From DASZYF01 sp035545535 (GTDB taxonomy: Bacteria > Actinomycetota > Actinomycetes > Mycobacteriales > CAJCIY01), in contig DASZYF010000080.1 in NCBI GenBank assembly GCA_035545535.1, forward strand, positions 1-64,000: a stretch of 64,000 nucleotides of DNA, in the 5' to 3' direction. The notes beneath the pieces are model-generated. The model was not told where the DNA came from. It worked only from the letters and a program-made list of their open reading frames with translations, and did no database searches. Below, piece after piece: positions 23,574-32,096 of this stretch. Position 1 is the first letter of the stretch, and every line of letters begins with the position of its first letter. The translations under genes were made by a program, and so were the position numbers.

Positions 23574-24884
23574 CTAGACGCGACGACGGCGGAGAACCAG
23601 CGCACCGGCGGCCATGAGGCCGAGTGCGAGCAGCGTCAGCTGGGACCTCACGCCTGTGGCAGCGAGCGACCCGTGGGGCGCGGAGACGGCGGGACCCGTT
23701 GCCGGCGGGGCGGACGTGCGCGACACGCTCACCGGCTTCGCGACAGGCGCCGCGGCCGGCGGTGCCACGGCCGCGATCGTTGCCATGCGCATGCCGTAGG
23801 TCTCGAAGGGGTCCGCGGCGACATCGGCGCTGCGGTTGTCGGCCGCGTTGTAGGAGCCGGCGTCGCCGAAGTCGGTGCCGCGCACGACGGCGAGCGGGCC
23901 GGTGTTGCTGAACGGGAGGCCGACCGACTGGTCGACGGCGTCGAGCAGTGGCTTGATGTTCGACCCCGCCTGGTACTGCAGGATCACTGCGTCGGTGAAC
24001 GTGTCCGTCCACTGGAACACGTTGCCGCCCATGTCGTAGGCACCGCTCGGGCTCTTCGTGCCGGTGTAGGCGCCGACATCGCTGGTGTCGCAGTAGAACC
24101 AACCGGCGGTGCTCGGCAGGCCCGGGTTGGCCGGGTTGTGCTCGGCCGTGACGAGCCCGCAGTTGGCCGTGTTCGGCGCGGCGCTCGGCAGGGCGCACTG
24201 CATCGGCGTGCTCGTACCGCCGGGGTACGCGTAGTACTTCTTGAGCTTCGCGTCGTAGTACGCGGCCTTGTACCACTCGTCCTCGCTGGGCAGCCACACC
24301 TTCACGCCCGGGTTGCGGCGGATCGTGAGCGCGTTCGTCGGGATGATCGTCCCGCCGCGCAGCGTGTACGCGCCGGTCTCGGTGCTGGCGCTGCCTTCCC
24401 CGTTGTTCATCCAGTTCGCGAAGCGCATCGCCATGAAGACGTTGAGGTAGTTGATCGGGCGCTTCTCGCGTCCTGGCTGCGCGGTGTAGACGTAGGCGCC
24501 CGGGCTGCCGGTGCGCGCGATGCCGGCGCCGAGGTGGTAGCACGCGGTCACGTCCATGCACGGGAAGTACAGGACGTACGGGTCGGACTTGCTCGCGACG
24601 GCGTTGAGGAACGCGGCGTACTGCGTCGTCGTCACGTCGTAGGTGCCGATGCGGAAGTCGTAGGGGACCGACCCGTAGCAGCAGCTGCGGTCCGAGGCCA
24701 TGACCGTCTTGTCGGGCGCGTTGCCGGCACCGCCCACCGCCACCCACTGCATGTCCACCGACGTGGGCACCGCGCGCGGGCTGGTGGTCGTCGCTTGGGC
24801 CGGCAGGGCGGCGATCCCCGCGGCGAGCACTGCGAGGCTTGCGATGGCGATGCGCAATCGCGCGCTCCGACGGTGGTTGGCCAC
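23574..24884 (-). CDS. Secreted formylglycine-generating-enzyme (SUMF1)-like protein with LAATG sorting tail (436 aa)
   Basis: Residues 1-~33 are a Sec signal. Residues ~45-345 form an FGE-sulfatase/C-type-lectin-like domain: DFRIGTYDVTTTQYAAFLNA, RPINYLNVFMAMRFANWMNN, KVWLPSEDEWYKAAYYD, GAYDMGGNVFQWTD. After a Pro/Ala/Val-rich spacer, the end reads SLAATG, a hydrophobic helix and RRRRV, a class E/F sortase-type anchor. True FGE oxidises sulfatase Cys to formylglycine; here export and the lack of a nearby sulfatase make a binding role possible. Cysteines are present (CCY, CALP, NCG, YCD) but copper-site Cys are not confirmed. GTG 24884 is chosen for the preceding GGGGGG and correct signal length. 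Confidence 0.82.
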   Translation of the reverse strand: MANHRRSARLRIAIASLAVLAAGIAALPAQATTTSPRAVPTSVDMQWVAVGGAGNAPDKTVMASDRSCCYGSVPYDFRIGTYDVTTTQYAAFLNAVASKSDPYVLYFPCMDVTACYHLGAGIARTGSPGAYVYTAQPGREKRPINYLNVFMAMRFANWMNNGEGSASTETGAYTLRGGTIIPTNALTIRRNPGVKVWLPSEDEWYKAAYYDAKLKKYYAYPGGTSTPMQCALPSAAPNTANCGLVTAEHNPANPGLPSTAGWFYCDTSDVGAYTGTKSPSGAYDMGGNVFQWTDTFTDAVILQYQAGSNIKPLLDAVDQSVGLPFSNTGPLAVVRGTDFGDAGSYNAADNRSADVAADPFETYGMRMATIAAVAPPAAAPVAKPVSVSRTSAPPATGPAVSAPHGSLAATGVRSQLTLLALGLMAAGALVLRRRRV

Positions 24885-24923
24885 GCTGCCCCCCGACAGA
24901 TCCGGACATCTCGGACCCGTCGT

Positions 24924-24941
24924 GTGTACCGATCGGTACAC
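24924..24941. promoter_or_regulatory. 18-bp perfect palindrome upstream of the SUMF1-like gene
   Basis: GTGTACCGATCGGTACAC, fully symmetric, 40 bases before the GTG start of the secreted SUMF1-like gene. The core ACCGATCGGT recurs at 34209-34222 and in variant form at 57278-57293. Typical of a TetR-family operator. Confidence 0.6.
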
Positions 24942-24983
24942 GGGGGGTCAAGCCGACCGCGCCGCCATGTTCGTCCGTAGTGC

Positions 24984-25646
24984 CTAGCCGAACGGCAACC
25001 CGTCGAACGTCTCGCGGACCGCGATCTCCGCGACCGGCCGGCGGGTCAGCTTGGTGACCTGCTTCTGTGGCTTCCCCAGGGGCACGACGGCCGCGACGGC
25101 GAACTCGTCCGGGATGGCGAGCAGCGCCTTGATGCCGGGCTCGTCGGGGACCGCCATCGTCGTGATCGTGCCGCCGAAGCCCTCGTTGCGGGCGGCGAGC
25201 AGCACGTTCCACACGAACGGGTAGATCGACGCGCCGCTGATGACGCCGATGCGGTCGAGGTCCTGGTCCATCGATGCGACGACGGAGAGGTCGACGCAGA
25301 ACACCAGGACGACGGAGGCGTCCCGTGGCGGCTGCAGGAACGCCTCGGGGACCTCGTAGCTCTCGATCTCCTCCGCGCTGGCGGCGGGCGGGTCGATCGT
25401 GTTCCACGGGTTCTCCCCCATGGACTTCTGCAGGAGGTAGCGCTTCGCGCCCTTGCGTGCGAGCTCGGCGAGCGCTGCACGGCGCTCGGCATCGCGCACC
25501 ACCACCACGCGGTTGCCCTGCCGGTTGCCGCCGCTCGGGGCGAACCGCGCGTTGTCGAGGATGCGCGCGAGCACCTCGTCGGGCAGCTCCTCGCCGGTGA
25601 ACTGCCGGGTCGCGCCGGTCGTGCGCATCACGTCGTAGAGCTCCAT
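24984..25646 (-). CDS. Nitroreductase-family FMN oxidoreductase (220 aa)
   Basis: FMN-dependent nitroreductase fold. The N-terminal MELYDVMRTTGATRQFTGEE and ARFAPSGGNRQGNRVVVVRD (~residues 30-50) carry the flavin-phosphate contacts. FVWNVLLAARNEGFGGTITT is the central helix, and VVPLGKPQKQVTKLTRRPV is the usual C-terminal end. ATG 25646 gives family-normal length. Probably reduces quinones, nitro compounds or enones with NAD(P)H. Copy C of the intergenic repeat lies directly upstream, with no obvious promoter. Confidence 0.87.
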   Translation of the reverse strand: MELYDVMRTTGATRQFTGEELPDEVLARILDNARFAPSGGNRQGNRVVVVRDAERRAALAELARKGAKRYLLQKSMGENPWNTIDPPAASAEEIESYEVPEAFLQPPRDASVVLVFCVDLSVVASMDQDLDRIGVISGASIYPFVWNVLLAARNEGFGGTITTMAVPDEPGIKALLAIPDEFAVAAVVPLGKPQKQVTKLTRRPVAEIAVRETFDGLPFG

Positions 25647-25681
25647 GTCCCTACCCTGCCCCTTTGCGCGTCCCGGGACCG

Positions 25682-25742
25682 CTCGACATCGGACTTGTGG
25701 CGCCGCACAGGCCCCATCGGCCGCCACTTCGCCGATGTCGAC
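25682..25742. repeat. Intergenic palindromic element, copy C
   Basis: Left arm TCGACATCGGACTTGTGGCG (25683-25702). The right arm (25722-25741) is its complement except four central bases. It is related to copies A and B. Unlike those, it lies between two genes on the same strand, so a bidirectional terminator is not needed here. Confidence 0.65.
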
Positions 25743-25779
25743 CGGGCGGGGCCGGGTGGATGGGGGGCGGGCGGCGGGG

Positions 25780-26772
25780 TCAGGCCTCGCGGGCGACGAT
25801 CTCGTCGGCGGCGCGGCGGTCCGCGGCGGTCATCTCCCAGCCGATGGCGGCCGCGTTCGCGGTGACCTGGCCCGGGCGCGTGACGCCGGTGAGCACCGAC
25901 CCGACGCGCGGGTCGCCTGCGAGGTAGGAGAGCGCCAGGTCGAGCAGCGCATGGCCGCGGCTCTCGGCGAACAGGGCGAGCTCGGCGACGGTGGCGAGAC
26001 GCTCGTCGGACAGGAGAGGACGGCGCGACATGATGCCGGTCTGCAGCAGCGCCGCGACCTGGCCGCCGGCGCCGAAGCGTGAGTCGGCCGGCGGCGGTTC
26101 GCCTGGCTTGTACTTGCCGGTGAGCACGCCGCTGGCGAGCGGGAAGTAGGCGAGCAGCGGCAGCCCGTGGCGCTCGGCGGCGACGAGCACGTCGTCCGCG
26201 GGCCGCTCAAGCACGCTGTACTGGACCTGGAGCGAGCGATACGGCGCCACCCCGGTCCGGTCCGCGATGGCCGCCGCCTCGTCGAGCATCGCCGCCGGAA
26301 GGTTGCAGCAGCCGACCTCGCGCACCTTGCCCTGCTGCACGAGCGTGTCGAGTGCGGTGAGGATCTCCTCCATCGGCACCGCGTGCTCCTGCTGGTGCTG
26401 CTGGTAGAGGTCGAGGTGGTCGACGCCGAGGCGCTGCAGGCTGGCCTCGCAGGCCGCGATGATGCGCGCGGCGCCCTTCTGGTCCGGGTGCGCCTCGTCG
26501 TAGTTCGACCACTTGCTCGCGATGACCGCTTCGTCGCGCCGGTTCCGCAGCGCGATGCCCAGCATCTCCTCCGAGTGACCTTCGCCGAGGAACGACGTGA
26601 CGCTGTACTCCTCGGCGGTGTCGAAGAGGTTGATGCCCGCGTCGAGCGCGGTGCCGACGATGCGATCGACATCGGCCTGCGTGCAACGGTTGCCGAAGAA
26701 GTCGGTGCCGAAGCTGTTGCAGCCGACCCCGAGCACGGAGACCTCGAGCCGGCCGATGGTGGTGCGCCTCAC
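25780..26772 (-). CDS. Aldo/keto reductase (330 aa)
   Basis: NADPH-dependent (beta/alpha)8 reductase of the Kv-beta-like branch. The catalytic tetrad is visible: Asp in LFDTAEEYS (~52), the Tyr of EEYS, Lys in IASKWSNYDE (~87) and His in DLYQQHQQEH (~128). Coenzyme residues are in SVLTGVTRPGQVTANA. The GTG start overlaps the stop of the LLM oxidoreductase gene by four bases, so it is the last gene of the operon that begins with the acyl-CoA dehydrogenase at 31932. Confidence 0.88.
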   Translation of the reverse strand: MRRTTIGRLEVSVLGVGCNSFGTDFFGNRCTQADVDRIVGTALDAGINLFDTAEEYSVTSFLGEGHSEEMLGIALRNRRDEAVIASKWSNYDEAHPDQKGAARIIAACEASLQRLGVDHLDLYQQHQQEHAVPMEEILTALDTLVQQGKVREVGCCNLPAAMLDEAAAIADRTGVAPYRSLQVQYSVLERPADDVLVAAERHGLPLLAYFPLASGVLTGKYKPGEPPPADSRFGAGGQVAALLQTGIMSRRPLLSDERLATVAELALFAESRGHALLDLALSYLAGDPRVGSVLTGVTRPGQVTANAAAIGWEMTAADRRAADEIVAREA

Positions 26773-27764
26773 GTCGAGGACTCCTGCAGCGCGTGAAGGA
26801 CGTCGGCCGGGGGCGAGGTGCCGATGAAGGACAGGCGGTCGACAAGACCGTCGAACCGTTCACGGACGAGCCGGGGCACGTCCGCGGGTGGAGCGACGAT
26901 GGCGAAGCCGTCCAGCACGTCGTCGTCGACGAGGTCGGGCATCTCGGACCAGCGACCGCTCTTCGACAGCTGGGTGAGCTCGGTGCCGAGGTCTCCCCAG
27001 CCGTGCAGGTCGAGCACCGGCTTGTAGGCCGGCGTCGACGCGTAGAACGCGATCTGTCCCTTGATGGTGTCGACGGCCTTCGCGATCTCCTCGTCGGTGC
27101 CGGTGGCGAGGAACGTCGATGCCTTCACGACGTAGCCGTCCATCGCCTTGCCGGCGCGCCGACGTCCCTCGGTGAGAGCGGGAAGCGTCCGCTCGGCGAT
27201 CCAGCGCGGCGTGCTGAAGCCGTGGCAGAGGAAGCCGTCCCCGACCTCACCGGCGACCTGGGTCATCACATCTCCGACACCGGCGATGTAGATCGGTGGC
27301 CGCGGAAAGCCGTGCGGCGCAGGGACCATCGCGGGCGGCATGAGGGAGTGCCGGTAGTGCTCGCTGTCGAACGCGAGCCGTTCACCGCTCTCCCAGCTGT
27401 GCCAGATGGCGTGCAGCGCGTGCACGTAGTCGCGCATCTGTTCCGCCCCACGTCCCCACGGCATGGAGAAGCGCCGGGTGATGTGTGCCTTCACCTGCGA
27501 GCCGAGGCCGAGCACGAAGCGGCCGCCGGACAGCCGCTGCAGGTCGTGCGCCGTGTAGGCGACGGTCATCGGGGAGCGGGCGAACGCGACGACGATCGAC
27601 GTGCCGAGGGTCAGGCGCTCCGTCGCGGGCGCCGCGAGCGCGAGCGGCAGGAACGGGTCGTTGGTGAGCTCACCGGTGAACGCACCCGCGTAACCAGCGG
27701 CCTCGGCATCAGCAGCGGCCACCCCGGCCCCGGCGAGGTCCCCGAGGTAGGTGTCGAAGAGCAT
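26769..27764 (-). CDS. LLM-class (F420-dependent-like) oxidoreductase (331 aa)
   Basis: Luciferase-like monooxygenase TIM barrel, probably using coenzyme F420 or FMN. Features are EAAGYAGAFTGELTNDPFLPLA, TLGTSIVVAFARSPMTVAYT (~55-75), LQRLSGGRFVLGLGSQVKAH and PPIYIAGVGDVMTQVAGEVG. Length is usual. ATG 27764 shares one base with the stop of the enoyl-CoA hydratase (TGATG). In actinobacterial lipid and steroid clusters such enzymes perform oxidation or reduction of ring or side-chain carbonyls. Cofactor choice is inference. Confidence 0.87.
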   Translation of the reverse strand: MLFDTYLGDLAGAGVAAADAEAAGYAGAFTGELTNDPFLPLALAAPATERLTLGTSIVVAFARSPMTVAYTAHDLQRLSGGRFVLGLGSQVKAHITRRFSMPWGRGAEQMRDYVHALHAIWHSWESGERLAFDSEHYRHSLMPPAMVPAPHGFPRPPIYIAGVGDVMTQVAGEVGDGFLCHGFSTPRWIAERTLPALTEGRRRAGKAMDGYVVKASTFLATGTDEEIAKAVDTIKGQIAFYASTPAYKPVLDLHGWGDLGTELTQLSKSGRWSEMPDLVDDDVLDGFAIVAPPADVPRLVRERFDGLVDRLSFIGTSPPADVLHALQESST

Positions 27765-28558
27765 CAGATCTGTTGGCGGCCGCGGGCGGCGACCTCGTCG
27801 AGGTTCGCGCCCGCGTTGTCGAGCCCGGCGTACCAGGTCTCGGCCATCACGCCTTCGATGAGGTGGCCCTCGTCGAGGGTCGCCGCGTTGCCGATCGCCT
27901 TGTAGTGCTGCAGCAGGCGGCGCACCGCGCGCTGGTCGTTGTTCACGATCTCGCCGGCGAGCCCCTGCGCGAAGGGCAGGAGCTCGGCGTGCGGCACGAC
28001 GTGGTTCACCAGGCCGAGGCGCAGCGCGTCGTCGGCCGTGATGAACCGGGCGGTGAGGGACAGCTCGACGGCGGTGCGCCAGCCGACGCTCTGCGCGAGC
28101 AGCACGGTGAGCCCACCGCCCGGCATGATGCCGACCCGCGCGTGGGTGTCGCCGAACCTCGCGTGCTCCGACGCGACGATGATCGTGCACTGCAGTGCGA
28201 TCTCCAGGCCGCCGGTGACGCAGACGCCGTTGACGGCGCCGATGATCGGCTTGCTGATGTCCGGGACGAAGCGGTACAGCCCGTTGGGGAAGCGCTCGGG
28301 GCCGGTGCCGGACGCCCGCGGCGGTGCCGACATCGGGGCCGCGCCGCTGACCTCCTTGAGGTCGACGCCGGCGCTGAACGCAGGATCGCTGCCGGTGATG
28401 ATGACGACGTCGACGTCCGCGTCCGTGTCGGCCGCGGTGACGGCGTCCCAGAGCCCGTACATCAGCGCACGGTTGAGCGCGTTCCGCGCGTCGGGCCGGT
28501 TCAGCGTGATCGTGAGCACGCGGTCGGTGACCGACGTGAGGATCTCGTCGCCGCTCAT
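27764..28558 (-). CDS. Enoyl-CoA hydratase/isomerase family protein (264 aa)
   Basis: Crotonase fold acting on acyl-CoA. LTITLNRPDARNALNRAL is the N-terminal strand-helix, SDPAFSAGVDLKE forms the oxyanion hole (~residues 65-77), and NGVCVTGGLEIALQCTIIVA (~113-132) holds a Glu at the first catalytic position. At the second position the sequence reads FGDTHARVGIMPGGG, with no Glu, so it may be an isomerase or hydrolase rather than a standard hydratase. ATG 28558 overlaps the alcohol dehydrogenase stop by four bases. Confidence 0.87.
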   Translation of the reverse strand: MSGDEILTSVTDRVLTITLNRPDARNALNRALMYGLWDAVTAADTDADVDVVIITGSDPAFSAGVDLKEVSGAAPMSAPPRASGTGPERFPNGLYRFVPDISKPIIGAVNGVCVTGGLEIALQCTIIVASEHARFGDTHARVGIMPGGGLTVLLAQSVGWRTAVELSLTARFITADDALRLGLVNHVVPHAELLPFAQGLAGEIVNNDQRAVRRLLQHYKAIGNAATLDEGHLIEGVMAETWYAGLDNAGANLDEVAARGRQQI

Positions 28559-29490
28559 GGCTGCAGAACCACCCGGATCGCGCCCGACGCACGGTCGGAC
28601 GCGACGCGGAACGCCTCGACGGCATCCTCCAACGGGTAGCGGTGGGTGATGAGGGCGGCGGCGATCGTGGGATCGTCGGCGAGCATCTGCGCGGCGTTGA
28701 CCATCTCGCGGCCATCCTCGTCGGTGCGGTAGCCGAGCGAGGGGACGAGGCGCCCCTCGCGCTGGAACAGCTGCATCCACGGCACCTCGACCGGGCCCAT
28801 GTGCACGCCGAGCCCGCTCACCGTTCCGCTCGGTGCGACGAGCTCGACGCACCGCGCGAGGCTCTCGGCGGTCCCGGCCGCCTCGATGACGACGTCGTAG
28901 GTGCCGTCGGTGCCGATCCGAGCGCCGAGCTTCTCCCCGGCCTCCTTCTGGTGCGGATGCCGGGCTTCGAGCGCGACGACGTCGGCGCCGAGCGTGCGGG
29001 CCGCCGCGACCGCCAGCAGGCCGAGCGCACCGCCACCGACGACCGCGACGCGCTTTCCCGCGGTCGGGCCGCCGAGGCGCACGGCGTGCCACGCGACGGA
29101 CGCGGGTTCGACGAGCGACGCGTCCTCGACGGCGATGCCGGCGGGCACGTCGACGAGGCTCTGCGCAGGGGCCCGGAACTGCTCGGCCATGCCGCCGTCG
29201 CCCCCGACGCCGAGCGCGCGCGTGCCGTGCGTCGGGCAGAGGTTGATCGCTCCGGCCGCGCACTGCTCGCACGCGCCGCAGCCGTAGATCGCTTCGACCA
29301 CGACCGCGGTGCCGTCCGCGCGGACGCCGGCCAGCTCGTGGCCGATGATGCGGTCGAGCCCGAGCCGCACGTACATGAGGTCCGATGCGCAGATGCTCAT
29401 CGACCGCATCGTGAGCAGCTCACCGTCGCCCGGTGGCTCGTCGAGGTCGACGACCGTGACGGCTCCGCCGCCGGCCTTGACCGCCTTCAC
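28555..29490 (-). CDS. Zinc-type alcohol dehydrogenase (MDR family) (311 aa)
   Basis: Medium-chain dehydrogenase/reductase. Catalytic zinc ligands are likely C in MSICASDLMY and H-E in GHELAG. The structural zinc set is C-x2-C-x2-C-x7-C within YGCGACEQCAAGAINLCPT. The Rossmann motif VAVVGGGALGLLAVAAARTL (~residue 150) binds NAD(P). The start is GTG 29490, the last of three consecutive GTG codons, because AGGAGG sits five bases before it. Slightly shorter than the family norm at the N-terminus. Fourth-to-last gene of a six-gene minus-strand operon. Confidence 0.85.
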   Translation of the reverse strand: MKAVKAGGGAVTVVDLDEPPGDGELLTMRSMSICASDLMYVRLGLDRIIGHELAGVRADGTAVVVEAIYGCGACEQCAAGAINLCPTHGTRALGVGGDGGMAEQFRAPAQSLVDVPAGIAVEDASLVEPASVAWHAVRLGGPTAGKRVAVVGGGALGLLAVAAARTLGADVVALEARHPHQKEAGEKLGARIGTDGTYDVVIEAAGTAESLARCVELVAPSGTVSGLGVHMGPVEVPWMQLFQREGRLVPSLGYRTDEDGREMVNAAQMLADDPTIAAALITHRYPLEDAVEAFRVASDRASGAIRVVLQP

Positions 29491-29530
29491 CACCACCTCC
29501 TCACCCGACGACCCGGGCAGCCTGCCGGAC

Positions 29531-30796
29531 CTAGCTGCGCGACGCCGGCCCTCGGGGGACGTCGCGGAACGGCACGTCCTTGTCGAGCGTGCGCTCGCGC
29601 GGCATGCCGAGCACCCGCTCGCTGATGACGTTGCGCGCCATCTCCGTGGTGCCGCCCCCGATGCAGGAGCTCTGGCGCAGCAGGAACTCCATGTTCGCCA
29701 CGGTCGCGGTGCCATCGTCCCCGGGCACCCACGCGCCGCCGACCGCGCCGGCGAGGTCGAAGACGATGGTCGAGGCGCGCACACCGGTCGCGCCGCCGAA
29801 CAGCCGCACGAGCGCCGCCGCCTGGTCGTTGAGCTGGCGGGCCGCCATGCGCCGGCCGACGCGCCGCTGCAGCTGCTGCTTGACGAGCTCGATCTCGCGG
29901 GCCTCCCCGATGAGCGGGCGCGCCACGGGGTCCTCCAGGCGGTCGGCATCGCGTGCGATCTGCACGACCGAGTCGATGTCGAGACCGCCACCGCGGGCCT
30001 CCCCGACCGGCAGCGTGACGAGGGGTGAGCTGTAGAGCATGCGCTCGTGGGTGAGCCAGCGGGTGGCCACGGTCCAGCCCGCGTCGATCTCGCCGATGCG
30101 GTCGGTGTCCGGCACGCGGACGTCCGTCATGTACTCCTGGCAGAACTCCTTGGAGCCGTCGAGCATCTCGATGCGGCTGATCTCCACGCCCGGCTGGTGG
30201 ATGGGGAGGATGAAGACGGTGAGGCCGCGGTGCTTCGGGACGTCCCAGTTGGTGCGCGCGAGCACGAGGCCCCAGTCCGACCACCACGCACCGGTGGTCC
30301 AGATCTTCGAGCCGTTGATGAGCCACCCGTCGCCATCGGGCGTCGCCGTCGTCGTGGCGCCGGCGGCGTCGGACCCGCCGCCGGGCTCGGACAGGAACTG
30401 CATCCACAGCTCTTCGCCCTTGAGCATCGCGGGGATGTGCGCCTGCTTCTGCTCCTCGGTGCCGAAGTCGAGCAGCACCGCGGCGCAGGGGGTGAACGTG
30501 GGCACCTGGATGCGCTTCGGGTACTCGAAGCCGGCGATCTCCTCGTTGAACGCGCGCTGGTGCTCGAACGTGAGACCGAGGCCGCCGTACTGCTCGGGGA
30601 AGCAGATGCCCGCGAGCTTCGCGTCGAACAGCATGCGCTGCACCTCGCGCTCACGGGCGACGGCCGCGAGCTCGTCCTCGTCCGACAGACGATGGCGCAG
30701 GCGGGCGAGCGAGCTGCCCTCCGAAGGCAGCGGCTCGAGGTTGGCGCGGATGAACGCCCGGGCGCGCGTGCGGAAGGCGTCGACGGTCTCGGTCAT
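29531..30796 (-). CDS. Acyl-CoA dehydrogenase, large-type partner (421 aa)
   Basis: FAD-dependent acyl-CoA dehydrogenase. It has CFPEQYGGLGLTFEHQRAFN, the FAD segment MQFLSEPGGGSDAAGATTTA (~residues 140-160), INGSKIWTTGAWWSDWGLVL, and IGGGTTEMARNVISERVLGM near the end. The position of the canonical catalytic Glu (YEGT in short-chain enzymes) reads GGGT. It is translationally coupled to a second, shorter dehydrogenase (overlap ATGA), the layout of heteromeric alpha2beta2 enzymes of steroid and branched-lipid degradation. Substrate likely a bulky acyl-CoA, by inference. Confidence 0.9.
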   Translation of the reverse strand: MTETVDAFRTRARAFIRANLEPLPSEGSSLARLRHRLSDEDELAAVAREREVQRMLFDAKLAGICFPEQYGGLGLTFEHQRAFNEEIAGFEYPKRIQVPTFTPCAAVLLDFGTEEQKQAHIPAMLKGEELWMQFLSEPGGGSDAAGATTTATPDGDGWLINGSKIWTTGAWWSDWGLVLARTNWDVPKHRGLTVFILPIHQPGVEISRIEMLDGSKEFCQEYMTDVRVPDTDRIGEIDAGWTVATRWLTHERMLYSSPLVTLPVGEARGGGLDIDSVVQIARDADRLEDPVARPLIGEAREIELVKQQLQRRVGRRMAARQLNDQAAALVRLFGGATGVRASTIVFDLAGAVGGAWVPGDDGTATVANMEFLLRQSSCIGGGTTEMARNVISERVLGMPRERTLDKDVPFRDVPRGPASRS

Positions 30797-31932
30797 GCCT
30801 TGGCCTCCGCGAGCCGGGTGATCGCCAGGTCGGCCAGGTGCTTGCGGTGCGCGAGCGGCGTGCCGTGCAGGGCGCGGTTGACGCTCACCCGCCGCACGAG
30901 CAGGTGCAGGTCGTGCTCGAAGGTGACGCCGATGCCGCCGTGGATCTGCACGCAGTCGTGCACGAGCTCGGCGCCGTAGTGGCCGACGAACCCGGCGGCG
31001 GCGGACACGTACTCGCCGGCGAGCGGGTCACCGGCGTCGACGGCCGCGGCCGCGGCGTCGGTGATGCCGTGGCCGGCCTCGAGCCACGACAGCATGTCGG
31101 CGAAGCGGTGCTTGATCTCCTGGTACGAGGCGAGCGGGCGCCCGAAGGAGTAGCGGTCGAACGCCCACGCCAGCGCCATGTCGAACGCCCGCTGCATCGC
31201 GCCGACCGTCTCCGCGGCGTAGGCCACGTTCGCGATCAGCTGCTGCCGACGGACCTGCGCCTCCGCGCCGCCGAGCACACCGACCAGAGCGCTCGCGGGC
31301 AGGCGCACGTCGGCGAACGTCGCCGCGGAGAAGCGGCGGGTCAGGTCCCCGGTCTGCATCGGGGTCACGGTCAGCCCGGCCGCGTCGACGGGCACGAGCA
31401 CCTGCGAGAAGCCGTCGCCGGTGCGGCCGGTGACCAGGAGGTGCTCAGCGCCGGGCGCGCCCTCGATCGGCCGCTTGGTGCCCGAGACGACCACCTCGTC
31501 GCCGTCGGCGCGGATCTCGAGCGCCGGCAGGGCGAAGACGTCGCTCGGCTCCGGCTCCAGCACGGCCCACGCGGCGACCGACGTACCCGCGAGGAGCGCG
31601 TCGAGGACGTCCGGGTGCGCGCCACTCGCGTCGAGCGCGGACGCCACGACGTTGACCGGCACGAGCGGGCCGGGAGCGGCACGCTTGCCGAACTCGAAGG
31701 CGAACAGCGTCAGGTCGGTGAGCGGCTGCCCGCTGACCGAGCCGCCGCCGTTGTCCTCGCTGACGAGCATCGAGGTCCAGCCGAGCTCGGCGCCGCGCTC
31801 CCACAGCTTCTGGTCGTAGCCGAGCGGGTCGTCGCGGAGCTTCTTGACCTCGTCGAAGGGCAGGTGGTCGTCGAGGAAGCGGGCCGTGGTGTCGCGCAGG
31901 GCCTCCTGCTCGGAGCTGAGCTCCACGAGCAT
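30793..31932 (-). CDS. Acyl-CoA dehydrogenase, second subunit-type (379 aa)
   Basis: Shorter, divergent acyl-CoA dehydrogenase. The N-terminus is LVELSSEQEALRDTTARFLD. The middle domain lacks the usual SEPxxGSD motif and reads ALEPEPSDVFALPALEIRAD. The C-terminal four-helix part has RYSFGRPLASYQEIKHRFAD and CVQIHGGIGVTFEHDLHLLV. Such proteins pair with an adjacent full-type dehydrogenase. ATG 31932 follows CCGGAGG. First gene of a six-gene operon; two operator copies (sites 5 and 6) lie upstream. Confidence 0.88.
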   Translation of the reverse strand: MLVELSSEQEALRDTTARFLDDHLPFDEVKKLRDDPLGYDQKLWERGAELGWTSMLVSEDNGGGSVSGQPLTDLTLFAFEFGKRAAPGPLVPVNVVASALDASGAHPDVLDALLAGTSVAAWAVLEPEPSDVFALPALEIRADGDEVVVSGTKRPIEGAPGAEHLLVTGRTGDGFSQVLVPVDAAGLTVTPMQTGDLTRRFSAATFADVRLPASALVGVLGGAEAQVRRQQLIANVAYAAETVGAMQRAFDMALAWAFDRYSFGRPLASYQEIKHRFADMLSWLEAGHGITDAAAAAVDAGDPLAGEYVSAAAGFVGHYGAELVHDCVQIHGGIGVTFEHDLHLLVRRVSVNRALHGTPLAHRKHLADLAITRLAEAKA

Positions 31933-31989
31933 GGACGGCCTCCGGTTCGCGTTCAGGGTGGGTGGGGCGAAGGCCCATCTTCCCAAAAA

Positions 31990-32013
31990 ATCGACGTCGA
32001 CGTCAAAGTTGGC
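31990..32013. promoter_or_regulatory. Operator-like palindrome, site 5
   Basis: TCGACGTCGACGTCAAAG followed by TTGG. The perfect core GACGTCGACGTC is 58-70 bases upstream of the acyl-CoA dehydrogenase ATG 31932. On the minus strand TTTGACG could be the -35. Confidence 0.65.
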
Positions 32014-32055
32014 GTGGACGGACCGGACGATCCGGGCAGGACCGCCCAGCTGCAT

Positions 32056-32077
32056 TGATCGACGTCAACGTCGAGAT
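32056..32077. promoter_or_regulatory. Operator-like palindrome, site 6
   Basis: GATCGACGTCAACGTCGAGATC, symmetric over most of its length (TCGACGT-CA-ACGTCGA). It lies 65 bases from site 5, about six helical turns, so two bound dimers could cooperate across the promoter of the acyl-CoA dehydrogenase operon. Confidence 0.5.
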
Positions 32078-32096
32078 CTGAGCGACTCCCCGCGAT

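Noticed and set aside
17809..25000. Integrated mobile element
   Set aside because: The region looks accessory, but no integrase, transposase, tRNA boundary or direct repeats are visible.
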